64,000 bases of DNA from Massilia rhizosphaerae (GTDB taxonomy: Bacteria; Pseudomonadota; Gammaproteobacteria; Burkholderiales; Burkholderiaceae_D), in NCBI RefSeq assembly GCF_016093545.1, contig NZ_JADKYX010000026.1:45347-109346 (forward strand). The letters are read 5' to 3'. Below the pieces are notes generated by a model. It did no database searches. It was not told the DNA's origin and saw nothing but the letters and a program-made list of their open reading frames with translations. Within the stretch, counting starts at the first letter, position 1, and each line of letters starts with the position of its first letter. Positions 35,013 through 43,430 of the stretch are shown in pieces. Both the position numbers and the translations under genes were made by a program.

Positions 35013-37052
35013 TCAGACGTTAGGGGCCTTGAAAAACTCGATAACGTCGGCTTGCACCCGCGTCCTGCGAAACGGCGGCAAACTCTGCCAGATACGTCGC
35101 CCATACGGCTTGCTGATCACGCGCGGATCGCACAGCATCAGCACGCCGCGGTCCTCGACGTCGCGGATCAACCGTCCAGCCCCCTGCTTCAGGTTGATGA
35201 TGGCTTCCGGCAAGGTGTGATGGACGAAGCCGTTCATCCCCTTCTTTTCCATCACTTCGATGCGCGCCGCCAGCACGGGATCGTCGGGCGGGGCGAACGG
35301 CAGCTTGTCGATGATGACGAGCGACAACGCCTCACCGCGCACGTCGACGCCTTCCCAGAAGCTCTGGCTGCCGACGAGCACGGCGTTACCGGCATTGCGG
35401 AACGAGTCCAGCAGCTCGTTGCGGCCCCGTTCGCCCTGCACGAACAGGGGGAAGTCGAGGCCGCGCGCGGCGAACTCTTCGCGCAGGCGCTCGGCCACGC
35501 GGTTGACGGCGCGGATCGTCGTGCACAGGAAGAAGCAGCGGCCGCCGGCCGCCTCGATTACGGGCAGCGCCATGTCGACGACCGCGTCCGTGTAGCCGAA
35601 GGTGTTCGGTTCCGGCAAGCCGGTCGGCACGTACAGGATGCCCTGCTCCTGGTAGTTGAACGGGCTGGGCCAGCTCTGCGCCGGTTCGCCCGTCATGCCG
35701 AGCTGCGCCGTGAAATGCTTGAAGTCGTTCTTGACGGCCAGCGTGGCCGACGTGAAGATCCAGCTGCGCGGCGTGCCCGCGCGCTGGCCGGCGAAGATCG
35801 GCGCGATCGACAGCGGCGTCTTGTGCAGCTGCAGCGACGAGGAAAACGCCTCGACCCACAGCACCGCGTCGTCCCCCTCGCCTTCCTTGCTCTTTTTCGG
35901 TTCGGACTTCCACGCCTTGACCTGGTCCAGCAATTCGACCGCGCGCACGCGGCATTGTTCGATCGTCTCGGCGCGCTCGGCCTGCCCTTCCAGCACGTCG
36001 ATCAAGCCTTCCAGTTCTTCCTTCAGCTTTTCCAATGCGGGGAAGAATTCCGAGCTGGGCGGGATCTGCGGCAGCGACAGGCGCGTGCCGCCTTCCGGGA
36101 ACGTCAGGCGCAGGTCGCGCGCCGCCTTCTCGACGACGGTGACCACCTTGGCCCAGTCGACGCCGCCGCGCGCGTGCGCGAGGCCCTCGGCCAGCACGTC
36201 GCGGCACAGTTCCAGCACCTGGCCCGTGGACACCGTCGTGCCGAAGAACAGGGTCGCCACTTCCGGCAACTGGTGCGCCTCGTCGAAGATGATCGTGTTG
36301 GCCGAAGGGAGCAGTTCAGCCATGCCGCCTTCCTTCAGCGCCACGTCGGCGAAGAACAGGTGATGGTTGACGACGACGACGTCGGCCTGCTGCGCTTCGC
36401 GCCGCGCCTTCATCACGAAGCAGTCCTGGTAGTACTGGCATTCCTGGCCCACGCAGTTCTCGCGCGTGGACGTCACGAGGTTCCACACCGACGCCGTTTC
36501 CGGGACCTTGGTCAACTCGGCCTTGTCGCCCGACTGGCTCATCTTGATGAAGCGCGAGATTTCGCGCAGGTGGCCGACGTCGTCGCGCGACGTCAACCGG
36601 CCGTTCGACAGCGTGCGTTCCAGGTGGTAGTGGCAGACGTAGTTCGAGCGGCCCTTCAGCAGCGCCACCGAGACCGGAGCGCGCAGCGCCGCGCGCACGG
36701 TCGGGATGTCGCGCGAAAAGAGCTGGTCCTGCAGGTTCTTGGTGCCGGTCGAGATGATCGTCTTGCCGCCCCACAACAGCGCGGGGACGAGGTAGGCGAA
36801 CGTCTTGCCCGTGCCCGTGCCGGCCTCGGCGATCAAGGTGCCCTGGGCGCCGATCGCCTGCGCGATCGCCTTCGCCATCTCGGTCTGCGACTCGCGCGGC
36901 TTGAACGTGCCGACGGCGGGCGCGAGCGGGCCACCGGCGCCGAAGATGCGTTCGACTTCGGCGTCGTACTTGCCGGTGGATGCGGCGTCCGCCTGCGCGG
37001 CGTCGTGCTCGGGTCCGGCATCGGCGCCGGACAGGGGAAGGTGATCGGTCAA
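35013..37052 (-). CDS. DinG/YoaA-family Fe-S ATP-dependent DNA helicase
   Basis: A 679-aa XPD-like SF2 helicase. Walker A is AEAGTGTGKTFA and the DEAH motif is IIFDEAHQLPE. Four cysteines that ligate an iron-sulfur cluster lie between them (NYVCHYHL, ENCVGQECQYYQDC). Motif VI-type sequence KQGAGRLIRD near the C-terminus completes the set. YoaA/DinG unwinds replication-blocking DNA structures and R-loops. The length and Cys spacing favour YoaA over DinG proper, but the two are not easily told apart by eye. Confidence 0.88.
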   Translation of the reverse strand: MTDHLPLSGADAGPEHDAAQADAASTGKYDAEVERIFGAGGPLAPAVGTFKPRESQTEMAKAIAQAIGAQGTLIAEAGTGTGKTFAYLVPALLWGGKTIISTGTKNLQDQLFSRDIPTVRAALRAPVSVALLKGRSNYVCHYHLERTLSNGRLTSRDDVGHLREISRFIKMSQSGDKAELTKVPETASVWNLVTSTRENCVGQECQYYQDCFVMKARREAQQADVVVVNHHLFFADVALKEGGMAELLPSANTIIFDEAHQLPEVATLFFGTTVSTGQVLELCRDVLAEGLAHARGGVDWAKVVTVVEKAARDLRLTFPEGGTRLSLPQIPPSSEFFPALEKLKEELEGLIDVLEGQAERAETIEQCRVRAVELLDQVKAWKSEPKKSKEGEGDDAVLWVEAFSSSLQLHKTPLSIAPIFAGQRAGTPRSWIFTSATLAVKNDFKHFTAQLGMTGEPAQSWPSPFNYQEQGILYVPTGLPEPNTFGYTDAVVDMALPVIEAAGGRCFFLCTTIRAVNRVAERLREEFAARGLDFPLFVQGERGRNELLDSFRNAGNAVLVGSQSFWEGVDVRGEALSLVIIDKLPFAPPDDPVLAARIEVMEKKGMNGFVHHTLPEAIINLKQGAGRLIRDVEDRGVLMLCDPRVISKPYGRRIWQSLPPFRRTRVQADVIEFFKAPNV

Positions 37053-37090
37053 GGTGGACTGCTTACACTGGGAGGCTTATGCCGGAAAAA

Positions 37091-37300
37091 TCAGGCGGGA
37101 ACGTCGGGCACCAACTGCATTTTCAGCAGTGTGATGTGATCCTTCAACTGCAGCTTGCGCTTCTTCAGACGGCGCAGCTGCAACTGGTCGGCGTGACCGT
37201 CGCGGGTCAGCATTTCGATGACTGCGTCAAGATCTCGGTGTTCCACGTCGAGTTCAATAATACGGCGCTGGATCTCCTGGACGTCGATCATGGTAGGCAT
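37091..37300 (-). CDS. YdcH family DUF465 protein
   Basis: A 69-aa, almost wholly helical protein of the DUF465/YdcH family: IDVQEIQRRIIELDVEHRDLD followed by the basic stretch LRRLKKRKLQLKDHITLL, ending in LVPDVPA. Family members are short coiled-coil proteins of unknown function. MPTMIDV gives two close starts (37300 and 37291); the first was used. The gene lies 38 bases upstream of dinG on the same strand. Confidence 0.85.
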   Translation of the reverse strand: MPTMIDVQEIQRRIIELDVEHRDLDAVIEMLTRDGHADQLQLRRLKKRKLQLKDHITLLKMQLVPDVPA

Positions 37301-37465
37301 TTCCGAACAGTTAGCGTAAAGGGATGGGAAGCACAAGCCCGCTGGCTCGGGGCGGCACTATCATTGTTACGGCTTGCAACTCCACTGCAAACCGGTGCAT
37401 AGTTTAAACTACACTGTCGTTGCCGCCAACAAAGTCCAGCATGGCGGCATCGGAAAGCCACGTTT

Positions 37466-38233
37466 ATGACCTCATACAAGTTAGAAGCGGGAACCGCCCA
37501 GCATATCGGTAACCGCCCGCAGCAGAACGACCGGGTCGCGCTCATGACCGGCGCCCGTGCGCCCGGCTATGTGCTGGCGGTGCTGTCCGACGGCGTCGCC
37601 GGCGCGGGCGGCGCCGACCAGGTCCTGCACACGGCCAAGCAAGTGTTCGACGAGTTCAAGCCGGGCGACCGCCCCACCGTCGAGCGGCTGCAGCAATTGC
37701 TGCGGGACATCGTGCAGGAAACCCATCTGATCATCAACATGAACGCGGTCACGACCCAGGTGCAGGCCCACGCCAGCTTCGTCGGCCTCGTGCTCACGCC
37801 GCACGGCGAGGCCGTGTGGGCCCATGTGGGCGACTCGCGCCTGTATTGCTTTCACGAAGGGAAATGTCTCGCGCGTACGAGCGATGCAGCCTATATCGAG
37901 CACCTCGTATCGAGCGACCGCCTGCCGCCCGACGCGGCCAAGAACCACCGCAAATCCAAGCTGCTGCTGAATTTGCTGGGCAATAGCCGCAAGGAGCCTT
38001 ACATCACGTTCGGCCAGCGCCTGGACGTGGCGGCGGGCGACGTTTTCCTGCTGTGCTCGGACGGCCTGTGGCATTTCTTCACGGATGCCGAACTGGGCGC
38101 CGTGACGGCCAAGTCCAGTCCGCGCCAGGCGTCCGAGATGCTCATCAACAAGGCCGGCGAGCGGTCGCAGGGCAAGGGCGGGAATTGCAGCATGGCGATC
38201 CTCAAGCTCGTCAAGCCGGCGCAAGCCGCGTAA
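37466..38233 (+). CDS. PP2C-family protein phosphatase
   Basis: A 255-aa Ser/Thr phosphatase of the PPM/PP2C type. The metal-binding motifs appear in order: QQNDRVAL (first Asp), LAVLSDGVAGAGG (the DG metal site), HVGDSRLYCF and LLCSDGLWHFFTD. It removes phosphate from Ser or Thr of target proteins and needs Mn2+/Mg2+. No membrane segment. The partner kinase is not adjacent. The gap to the DUF465 gene is 165 bases and the promoter is likely there, as the genes diverge. Confidence 0.9.
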   Translation: MTSYKLEAGTAQHIGNRPQQNDRVALMTGARAPGYVLAVLSDGVAGAGGADQVLHTAKQVFDEFKPGDRPTVERLQQLLRDIVQETHLIINMNAVTTQVQAHASFVGLVLTPHGEAVWAHVGDSRLYCFHEGKCLARTSDAAYIEHLVSSDRLPPDAAKNHRKSKLLLNLLGNSRKEPYITFGQRLDVAAGDVFLLCSDGLWHFFTDAELGAVTAKSSPRQASEMLINKAGERSQGKGGNCSMAILKLVKPAQAA

Positions 38234-38264
38234 CCCGCGGGATGGGCGCTGGCGCGCCCCGCAT

Positions 38265-38963
38265 TCATTTCGCTGCCGGCTGCGCCGCGTCCTGCGCGGC
38301 TTTCGCCTTGGCGTCCTCGGCTTCCTTCGCCGCCTTCGCGGCCCGTTCCGCCTTGCGCTGTGCCACCTTGCGCTGGCGCGCCGCCGATTCGGCCTTGCGC
38401 GCCTCGAACTCGCGCACGTTCTGCGCGCGCTTCGCGGCATCGGCTGCTTCCGCCTGGCGCGCGGCGCGCAGGCGGGCGTCGCGCTCGGCGATGCGGGCGG
38501 GGGCCGCCGGCTTGCGCGGCGGCGGGGCCGGTTCCGGCGTCGGCTTGGGCGGTTCGGCCGCCAGGCGCGCTTCGGCTTCGTGGAAACGGCGCTCCGCCTC
38601 GGCCACGTTGCGGTCGCGCTCCTCGACGATGGCCTGGCGCTTGAAGCGGTCGGCCTGCACCTCGATCGCGCGCTGCGCCGCGAGGGCGCTGCGGCGGCGT
38701 TCCTTGGCCTCGTCCAGGCAGCTGTTCACGAAAAACTTGTCGTAGCAGACGCGTTCCCGCTCGGCGAAGCGGGCCTCGATCGCCACGCGCTCGCGCGCGA
38801 CGGCCGCCAGTTGCCGGTCGGCCTGGGCGACGGAGGTCACGGGCGGCGGCGGCACCTCGTGCGGCACCACGTCCGGGCCCGCGCAGGCGGCCAGCAGCGC
38901 CGCCGTCAGCGCGGCGGCAAGCGGGCGCAAGGTGCGGGTGTCTGTTACGAAGTCAGCTTTCAT
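38265..38963 (-). CDS. Predicted lipoprotein with long charged coiled-coil
   Basis: A 232-aa protein. The signal peptide ends in a lipobox (ALLAACAGPD, Cys near residue 27). The rest is dominated by Ala/Glu/Arg/Lys-rich helices (AERDARLRAARQAEAADAAK, then a long K/R/A tail) with a Pro-rich break (PKPTPEPAPPPRKPAAPARI) in the middle. Two cysteines (VCYDKF, SCLDEAKERR) are conserved-looking. I know no function; it may tether to the envelope as a structural spacer. It converges with the phosphatase gene and lies 18 bases downstream of zapE. Confidence 0.75.
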   Translation of the reverse strand: MKADFVTDTRTLRPLAAALTAALLAACAGPDVVPHEVPPPPVTSVAQADRQLAAVARERVAIEARFAERERVCYDKFFVNSCLDEAKERRRSALAAQRAIEVQADRFKRQAIVEERDRNVAEAERRFHEAEARLAAEPPKPTPEPAPPPRKPAAPARIAERDARLRAARQAEAADAAKRAQNVREFEARKAESAARQRKVAQRKAERAAKAAKEAEDAKAKAAQDAAQPAAK

Positions 38964-38981
38964 TCGGTTCCCTTGATCGTG

Positions 38982-40079
38982 TCAGGCCAGCGCATCCGCC
39001 GCGCCACGGCGCTCGGCCAGCATGTATTCGCGCGACTGCATCTCAATGATACGCGACACGGTCCGATGGAACTCGTTCGACATCGCGCCCTCCGTGTACA
39101 GCAGCTCGGGCTCGACCTCGGCCGACATGATCAGCTTGACCTTGTGGTCGTAGAACACGTCGATCAGCCACGTGAAGCGGCGCGCCTCGGACGACATCGA
39201 GGCCGACATGCGCGGCACGCCGGACAGGATCACCGTGTGGAACTGGCTCGCCAGTTCGAGGTAATCGTTCTGCGAACGCGGGCCGCCGCACAAGGTGGCG
39301 AAGTCGAACCAGATGACGCCGCCCGCGCGCCGCAGCGCGCGCAGCTCGCGCTGTTCGATGTGCACGCGCGGGTCCTCGTCGGCCGTGTCGGCCACTTTCG
39401 CGTACGCGTCGCGCAAGGCCTGGTCGGCGCTTGCCCCCAACGGCGTGTAATACGCCTGCACCTGTTCCAGGGCGCGGTGGCGGTAGTCGATGCCGGCGTC
39501 GACGTTCAGCACGTCCAGCTTGTCCTTGAGCAGCGCGATCGTCGGCAGCATGCGGTCGCGGTGCAGGCCGTCCGGGTACAGCTTGCCCGGGTCGTAGTTC
39601 GACGTCATGACGAACGACACGCCGTGGCCGAACAGCGCGGACAGCAGGTTGTACATGATCATCGCGTCGGCCACGTCGCTCACGTGGAATTCGTCGAAGC
39701 AGATCAGGCGGTATTTCCTGGCGATGCGCCGGGCGACCTCGAGCAGCGGGTCTTCCATGCCCTTGAGCTCGTCGAGCTGGCGGTGCACGGCGCGCATGAA
39801 TTCGTGGAAGTGCAGGCGCGTCTTGCGCACGACCGGCACGACCGAGTAGAAGCTGTCCATGAGGAAGGACTTGCCGCGCCCCACCCCGCCCCACATGTAG
39901 ACGCCCTGCGGGACGTCGGGACGGTTGATCAGGCGCTTGAACGTGGACGAGCGCCGGGCCTTGTACGCGACCCATTCGTCGTAGGCCTCCTGCAGGCGGT
40001 CGACGGCGCGCTGCTGCGCGGGGTCGGACTTGAATCCGCGCTCGGTCAGCGCGTGCTGGTAGTACTCTTGGACGTTCAT
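38982..40079 (-). CDS. zapE: Cell division protein ZapE (AFG1-like ATPase)
   Basis: A 365-aa AFG1/ZapE-type P-loop ATPase. Walker A is GVYMWGGVGRGKSFLMD, Walker B ICFDEFHVSDVADAM, and sensor-like TSNYDPGKLY follows. It stabilises FtsZ rings under low oxygen or heat stress. ATG 40079 opens the family-typical MNVQEYYQHAL start. Placed just after lpdA and the odh genes, as in Burkholderiales, with a GGTGGGC repeat between. Confidence 0.94.
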   Translation of the reverse strand: MNVQEYYQHALTERGFKSDPAQQRAVDRLQEAYDEWVAYKARRSSTFKRLINRPDVPQGVYMWGGVGRGKSFLMDSFYSVVPVVRKTRLHFHEFMRAVHRQLDELKGMEDPLLEVARRIARKYRLICFDEFHVSDVADAMIMYNLLSALFGHGVSFVMTSNYDPGKLYPDGLHRDRMLPTIALLKDKLDVLNVDAGIDYRHRALEQVQAYYTPLGASADQALRDAYAKVADTADEDPRVHIEQRELRALRRAGGVIWFDFATLCGGPRSQNDYLELASQFHTVILSGVPRMSASMSSEARRFTWLIDVFYDHKVKLIMSAEVEPELLYTEGAMSNEFHRTVSRIIEMQSREYMLAERRGAADALA

Positions 40080-40103
40080 GAAGAAACCGTTGTGAGAACG
40101 TAG

Positions 40104-40172
40104 GGTGGGCACCCTGTGCCCACCAAAACGTCCGCATCACGCAAACGTCATGGTGGGCACGGGGTGCCCACC
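40104..40172. repeat. REP-like hairpin pair, GGTGGGC family
   Basis: Hairpins at 40104-40124 and 40152-40172, each with GGTGGGCAC/GTGCCCACC-type arms, are flanked by outward CGTAG and CTACG. The first has one mismatch in the loop side (CACCCTGTG). It lies between zapE and lpdA. Confidence 0.85.
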
Positions 40173-40220
40173 CTACGGCGCATATCGCCCGCCAACGGCA
40201 GGGCGACATGTCGGTATTGC

Positions 40221-41654
40221 TTAGAAGTTCAGCGAACGCTTGTCGACGGCGAGCGCGGCTTCCTTGGTCGCTTCGGACAGCGACGGGTGGGCGTGGCAGA
40301 TGCGGGCGATGTCTTCCGACGACGCGCGGAATTCCATCGCGACGACGGCTTCCGAGATCAGCTCCGACGCCATCGGGCCCACGATGTGGACGCCCAGGAT
40401 TTCGTCGGTCGCCGCGTCGGCCAGGAATTTCACCATGCCCGACGTGTCGCCCAGCGCGCGCGCACGGCCGTTGGCCATGAACGGGAACGTGCCGGCTTTA
40501 TAGGCGACGCCTTCCTTCTTGAGCTGCTGCTCGGTCTTGCCGACCCACGCGATCTCCGGCGAGGTGTAGATCACCCACGGGATCGTGTTGAAGTTGACGT
40601 GGCCATGCTGGCCGGCGATGCGCTCGGCCACGGCGACACCCTCTTCTTCCGCCTTGTGCGCCAGCATCGGGCCGCGCACGACGTCGCCCACGGCCCAGAT
40701 GCCCGGGACGTTGGTGCGGCAGTCGTCGTCGACGGCGATGAAGCCGCGCTCGTCCAGCTGCACGCCGACGGTCTCGATGCCGAGGCCATTGGTGTTCGGC
40801 ACGCGGCCGATCGAGACGATCAGGCGATCGAACGTCGCGCTCTGGGCGGCGCCCGATGCATCGGCGTAGTCGACGGTGACCGAGTTGTCGCCCTTGGTGA
40901 CGCTGTTGATCTTCACGCCCAGGTGGATGTCCAGGCCCTGCTTGGTGAACAGCTTGTGCGCTTCCTTGGCGATCTGCTCGTCGACCGCGCCCAGGAACGT
41001 CGGCAGGCCTTCCAGCACGGTGACCTTGGCACCCAGGCGGCGCCACACGGAACCCATCTCCAGGCCGATCACGCCGGCGCCGATGACGCCCAGCTTGGCC
41101 GGGACGGCGTCGACGGTCAGCGCGCCGGTGTTCGACAGGATGAGCTTTTCGTCGAACGGTGCGCCCGGCAGTTCGCGGGCGTTGGAGCCGGTGGCGATGA
41201 CCACGTTCTTGGCGCTGATCGAATCGGTGGTCGTGCCCGACACGTTGACCGCGTAGCCGTCGCCGGCCTTGCCCGCGAGCGTGCCGCGGCCGTGGAAGAA
41301 GGTGACCTTGTTCTTCTTGAACAGGTAGACGATGCCGTCGTTGTTGGCCTTGACGACGCCATCCTTACGCTTGAGCATCTGGCCCAGGTTCAGCGAGAGG
41401 CCGCCGACGTCGATGCCGTGCTCGGCGAACGCGTGGCCGGCGTGCTCGAAGTGTTCCGACGATTGCAGCAGCGCCTTCGACGGGATGCAGCCGACGTTGG
41501 TGCAGGTGCCGCCCAGTGCCGGGCCGCCCTTGGCGTTCTGCCATTCGTCGATGCAGGCGGTCTTGAAGCCCAGTTGCGCAGCGCGGATCGCCGCAATGTA
41601 GCCGCCGGGGCCGCCGCCGATCACGACGACGTCGAATTGTTTTTCAGTGCTCAT
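40221..41654 (-). CDS. lpdA: Dihydrolipoyl dehydrogenase (E3)
   Basis: A 477-aa flavoprotein. The FAD-binding GGGPGGYIAAIRAAQLG is near the N-terminus; the redox disulfide CTNVGC follows in GGTCTNVGCIPSKALL; the NAD-binding GAGVIGLEMGSVW and the C-terminal HAHPSLSEATKEAAL, with the catalytic His, complete it. It reoxidises lipoamide on odhB. The start MSTEKQFDVVVIGGG is family-typical. The order odhA-odhB-pspC-lpdA keeps E1, E2 and E3 in one region. Confidence 0.97.
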   Translation of the reverse strand: MSTEKQFDVVVIGGGPGGYIAAIRAAQLGFKTACIDEWQNAKGGPALGGTCTNVGCIPSKALLQSSEHFEHAGHAFAEHGIDVGGLSLNLGQMLKRKDGVVKANNDGIVYLFKKNKVTFFHGRGTLAGKAGDGYAVNVSGTTTDSISAKNVVIATGSNARELPGAPFDEKLILSNTGALTVDAVPAKLGVIGAGVIGLEMGSVWRRLGAKVTVLEGLPTFLGAVDEQIAKEAHKLFTKQGLDIHLGVKINSVTKGDNSVTVDYADASGAAQSATFDRLIVSIGRVPNTNGLGIETVGVQLDERGFIAVDDDCRTNVPGIWAVGDVVRGPMLAHKAEEEGVAVAERIAGQHGHVNFNTIPWVIYTSPEIAWVGKTEQQLKKEGVAYKAGTFPFMANGRARALGDTSGMVKFLADAATDEILGVHIVGPMASELISEAVVAMEFRASSEDIARICHAHPSLSEATKEAALAVDKRSLNF

Positions 41655-41705
41655 TAATCGATTCCTTGATGTCGCGGCATGGGCGGCGCGGCCGCCCATG
41701 GCGCG

Positions 41706-42035
41706 TTATTCTTCTGGGACGAAAATCCACAACAACAGGTAAACCACGATCCCGAACCCGAACGTGACGGTGAACAAGGTGAACACGAGCCGCCACACCC
41801 ACGCATCCACGCCCGACACGCGGGCGAGGCCGCCGCACACGCCACCGAGCCAGCGGTCGGTGCGCGAGCGGCGCAGGGTGTTCAGCTCGGACGCGAAGTC
41901 GCCCTCGCGCTTGTTCAGGTTGACCGTCGACGAGGCGCCGGACAACACCTTCGCCTTCGCCTGTTCGAATTCGGCGTCGGTCAAGGCGCCGGCCTGGTGC
42001 AGTTCGTGCAAACGCTTGATTTCATCGGAGATCAT
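41706..42035 (-). CDS. PspC-domain membrane protein
   Basis: A 109-aa protein. The N-terminal segment (ISDEIKRLHELHQAGALTDAEFEQAKAKVL) is SHOCT-like; a PspC domain then spans residues ~55-107 with RWLGGVCGGLARVSGVDAWVWRLVF and a membrane helix (TVTFGFGIVVYLLLWIFV). PspC proteins respond to envelope stress at the inner membrane; this one lacks any neighbouring pspA. It lies between odhB and lpdA, 62 bases after the odhB stop and 51 before lpdA, so it is likely co-transcribed. Confidence 0.9.
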   Translation of the reverse strand: MISDEIKRLHELHQAGALTDAEFEQAKAKVLSGASSTVNLNKREGDFASELNTLRRSRTDRWLGGVCGGLARVSGVDAWVWRLVFTLFTVTFGFGIVVYLLLWIFVPEE

Positions 42036-42097
42036 GATCGTTCCCTTCCATCAGACAAACGCACGAGCGCGCCAGGCCGGCGCGCCCTCCTCGATGA

Positions 42098-43360
42098 TTA
42101 CAGGTCGAGCAGCAGGCGGGCCGGATCTTCCAGCGCGTCCTTCATCGCGACCAGGCCCAGGACGGCTTCGCGGCCGTCGATGATGCGGTGGTCGTACGAC
42201 ATCGCCAGGTAGTTCATCGGGCGGATGACGATCTGGCCGTTCTCGACGACGGCGCGGTCCTTGGTCGCGTGCACGCCCAGGATGGCCGACTGCGGCGGGT
42301 TGATGATCGGGGTCGACAGCATCGAGCCGAACACGCCGCCGTTCGAGATCGAGAACGTACCGCCGGTCAGGTCTTCCAAGGTCAGCTTGCCGTCCTTGGC
42401 TTTCTGGCCGAATTCGCCGATCTTCTTCTCGATGTCGGCGATCGACATCTGGTCGGCGTTGCGCAGGATCGGGACGACCAGGCCGCGCGGCGAACCGACG
42501 GCGATGCCGATGTCGAAGTAGCCGTGGTAGATGATGTCGTTACCGTCGACCGACGCGTTCAGGATCGGGTACTTCTTCAGCGCGGCGACGGCGGCCTTGA
42601 CGAAGAAGGACATGAAGCCCAGCTTGACGCCGTGCTCTTTCTCGAACTTGTCCTTGTACTTGTTGCGCAGTTCCATGACCGGCGCCATGTTGACTTCGTT
42701 GAACGTCGTCAGGATCGCGTTGGTCGACTGCGACTGCAGCAGGCGCTCGGCGATACGGGCGCGCAGGCGGCTCATCGGCACGCGCTCTTCCGGACGGTCG
42801 CCCAGGTTGACGGCCGGGGCAGCGACTTGCGGCAGGGCTGCCTTCGGTGCGGCTTGCTGCAGCGGGGCCGGTGCCGCGACCGCAGGCTTGTTGGCGACGG
42901 CGGCCAAAGCGTCGCCCTTGGTCACGCGGCCGTCACGGCCGGTGCCGGTGGCGTCGGCGGCGGTCAGGTTGTTGTCGGCGAGGATCTTGGCGGCGGCCGG
43001 CATGGCGACGTTGCCTTTCGAACCCGTGGCAGCGGCGGCGGCGGCCGGCGCGGCCGCTGCGGTTTCCACGGCCGGTGCCGGGGCTGCGCTCACCTGGCCG
43101 GTGCTGGCGCCTGCCGAAGCTTCAGTGTCGATGATGGCGATGACTTCACCCGAGACGACCGTACCGCCGTCGTTCTTGATGATTTGCACGATCACGCCGG
43201 CAGCCGGGGCCGGCAGTTCCAGGACCACCTTGTCGGTCTCGATGTCGATCAGGTTCTCGTCGCGCGAGACGGCTTCGCCGACTTTCTTGTGCCACGACAG
43301 CAGGGTCGCTTCCGCGACCGATTCCGACAATTGGGGGACCTTGACTTCGATTTGTGCCAT
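42098..43360 (-). CDS. odhB: 2-oxoglutarate dehydrogenase E2 (dihydrolipoyl succinyltransferase)
   Basis: A 420-aa E2. One lipoyl domain (residues ~1-77; the lipoylated Lys is in ETDKVVLELP) is followed by an Ala/Pro-rich linker. Then come the E3-binding domain (AAKILADNNLTAADATGTGRDG), a second linker, and the catalytic domain with SYDHRIIDGREA. It moves the succinyl group from lipoamide to CoA. It lies 70 bases behind odhA, with a GGAG-like site before ATG. Confidence 0.96.
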   Translation of the reverse strand: MAQIEVKVPQLSESVAEATLLSWHKKVGEAVSRDENLIDIETDKVVLELPAPAAGVIVQIIKNDGGTVVSGEVIAIIDTEASAGASTGQVSAAPAPAVETAAAAPAAAAAATGSKGNVAMPAAAKILADNNLTAADATGTGRDGRVTKGDALAAVANKPAVAAPAPLQQAAPKAALPQVAAPAVNLGDRPEERVPMSRLRARIAERLLQSQSTNAILTTFNEVNMAPVMELRNKYKDKFEKEHGVKLGFMSFFVKAAVAALKKYPILNASVDGNDIIYHGYFDIGIAVGSPRGLVVPILRNADQMSIADIEKKIGEFGQKAKDGKLTLEDLTGGTFSISNGGVFGSMLSTPIINPPQSAILGVHATKDRAVVENGQIVIRPMNYLAMSYDHRIIDGREAVLGLVAMKDALEDPARLLLDL

Positions 43361-43430
43361 TTAAAAAACTCCGATTTTGTATTCTGTGCAAAAAACCCCG
43401 CGCGGATGGCGCGGGGTCAATGAGCGCTGC

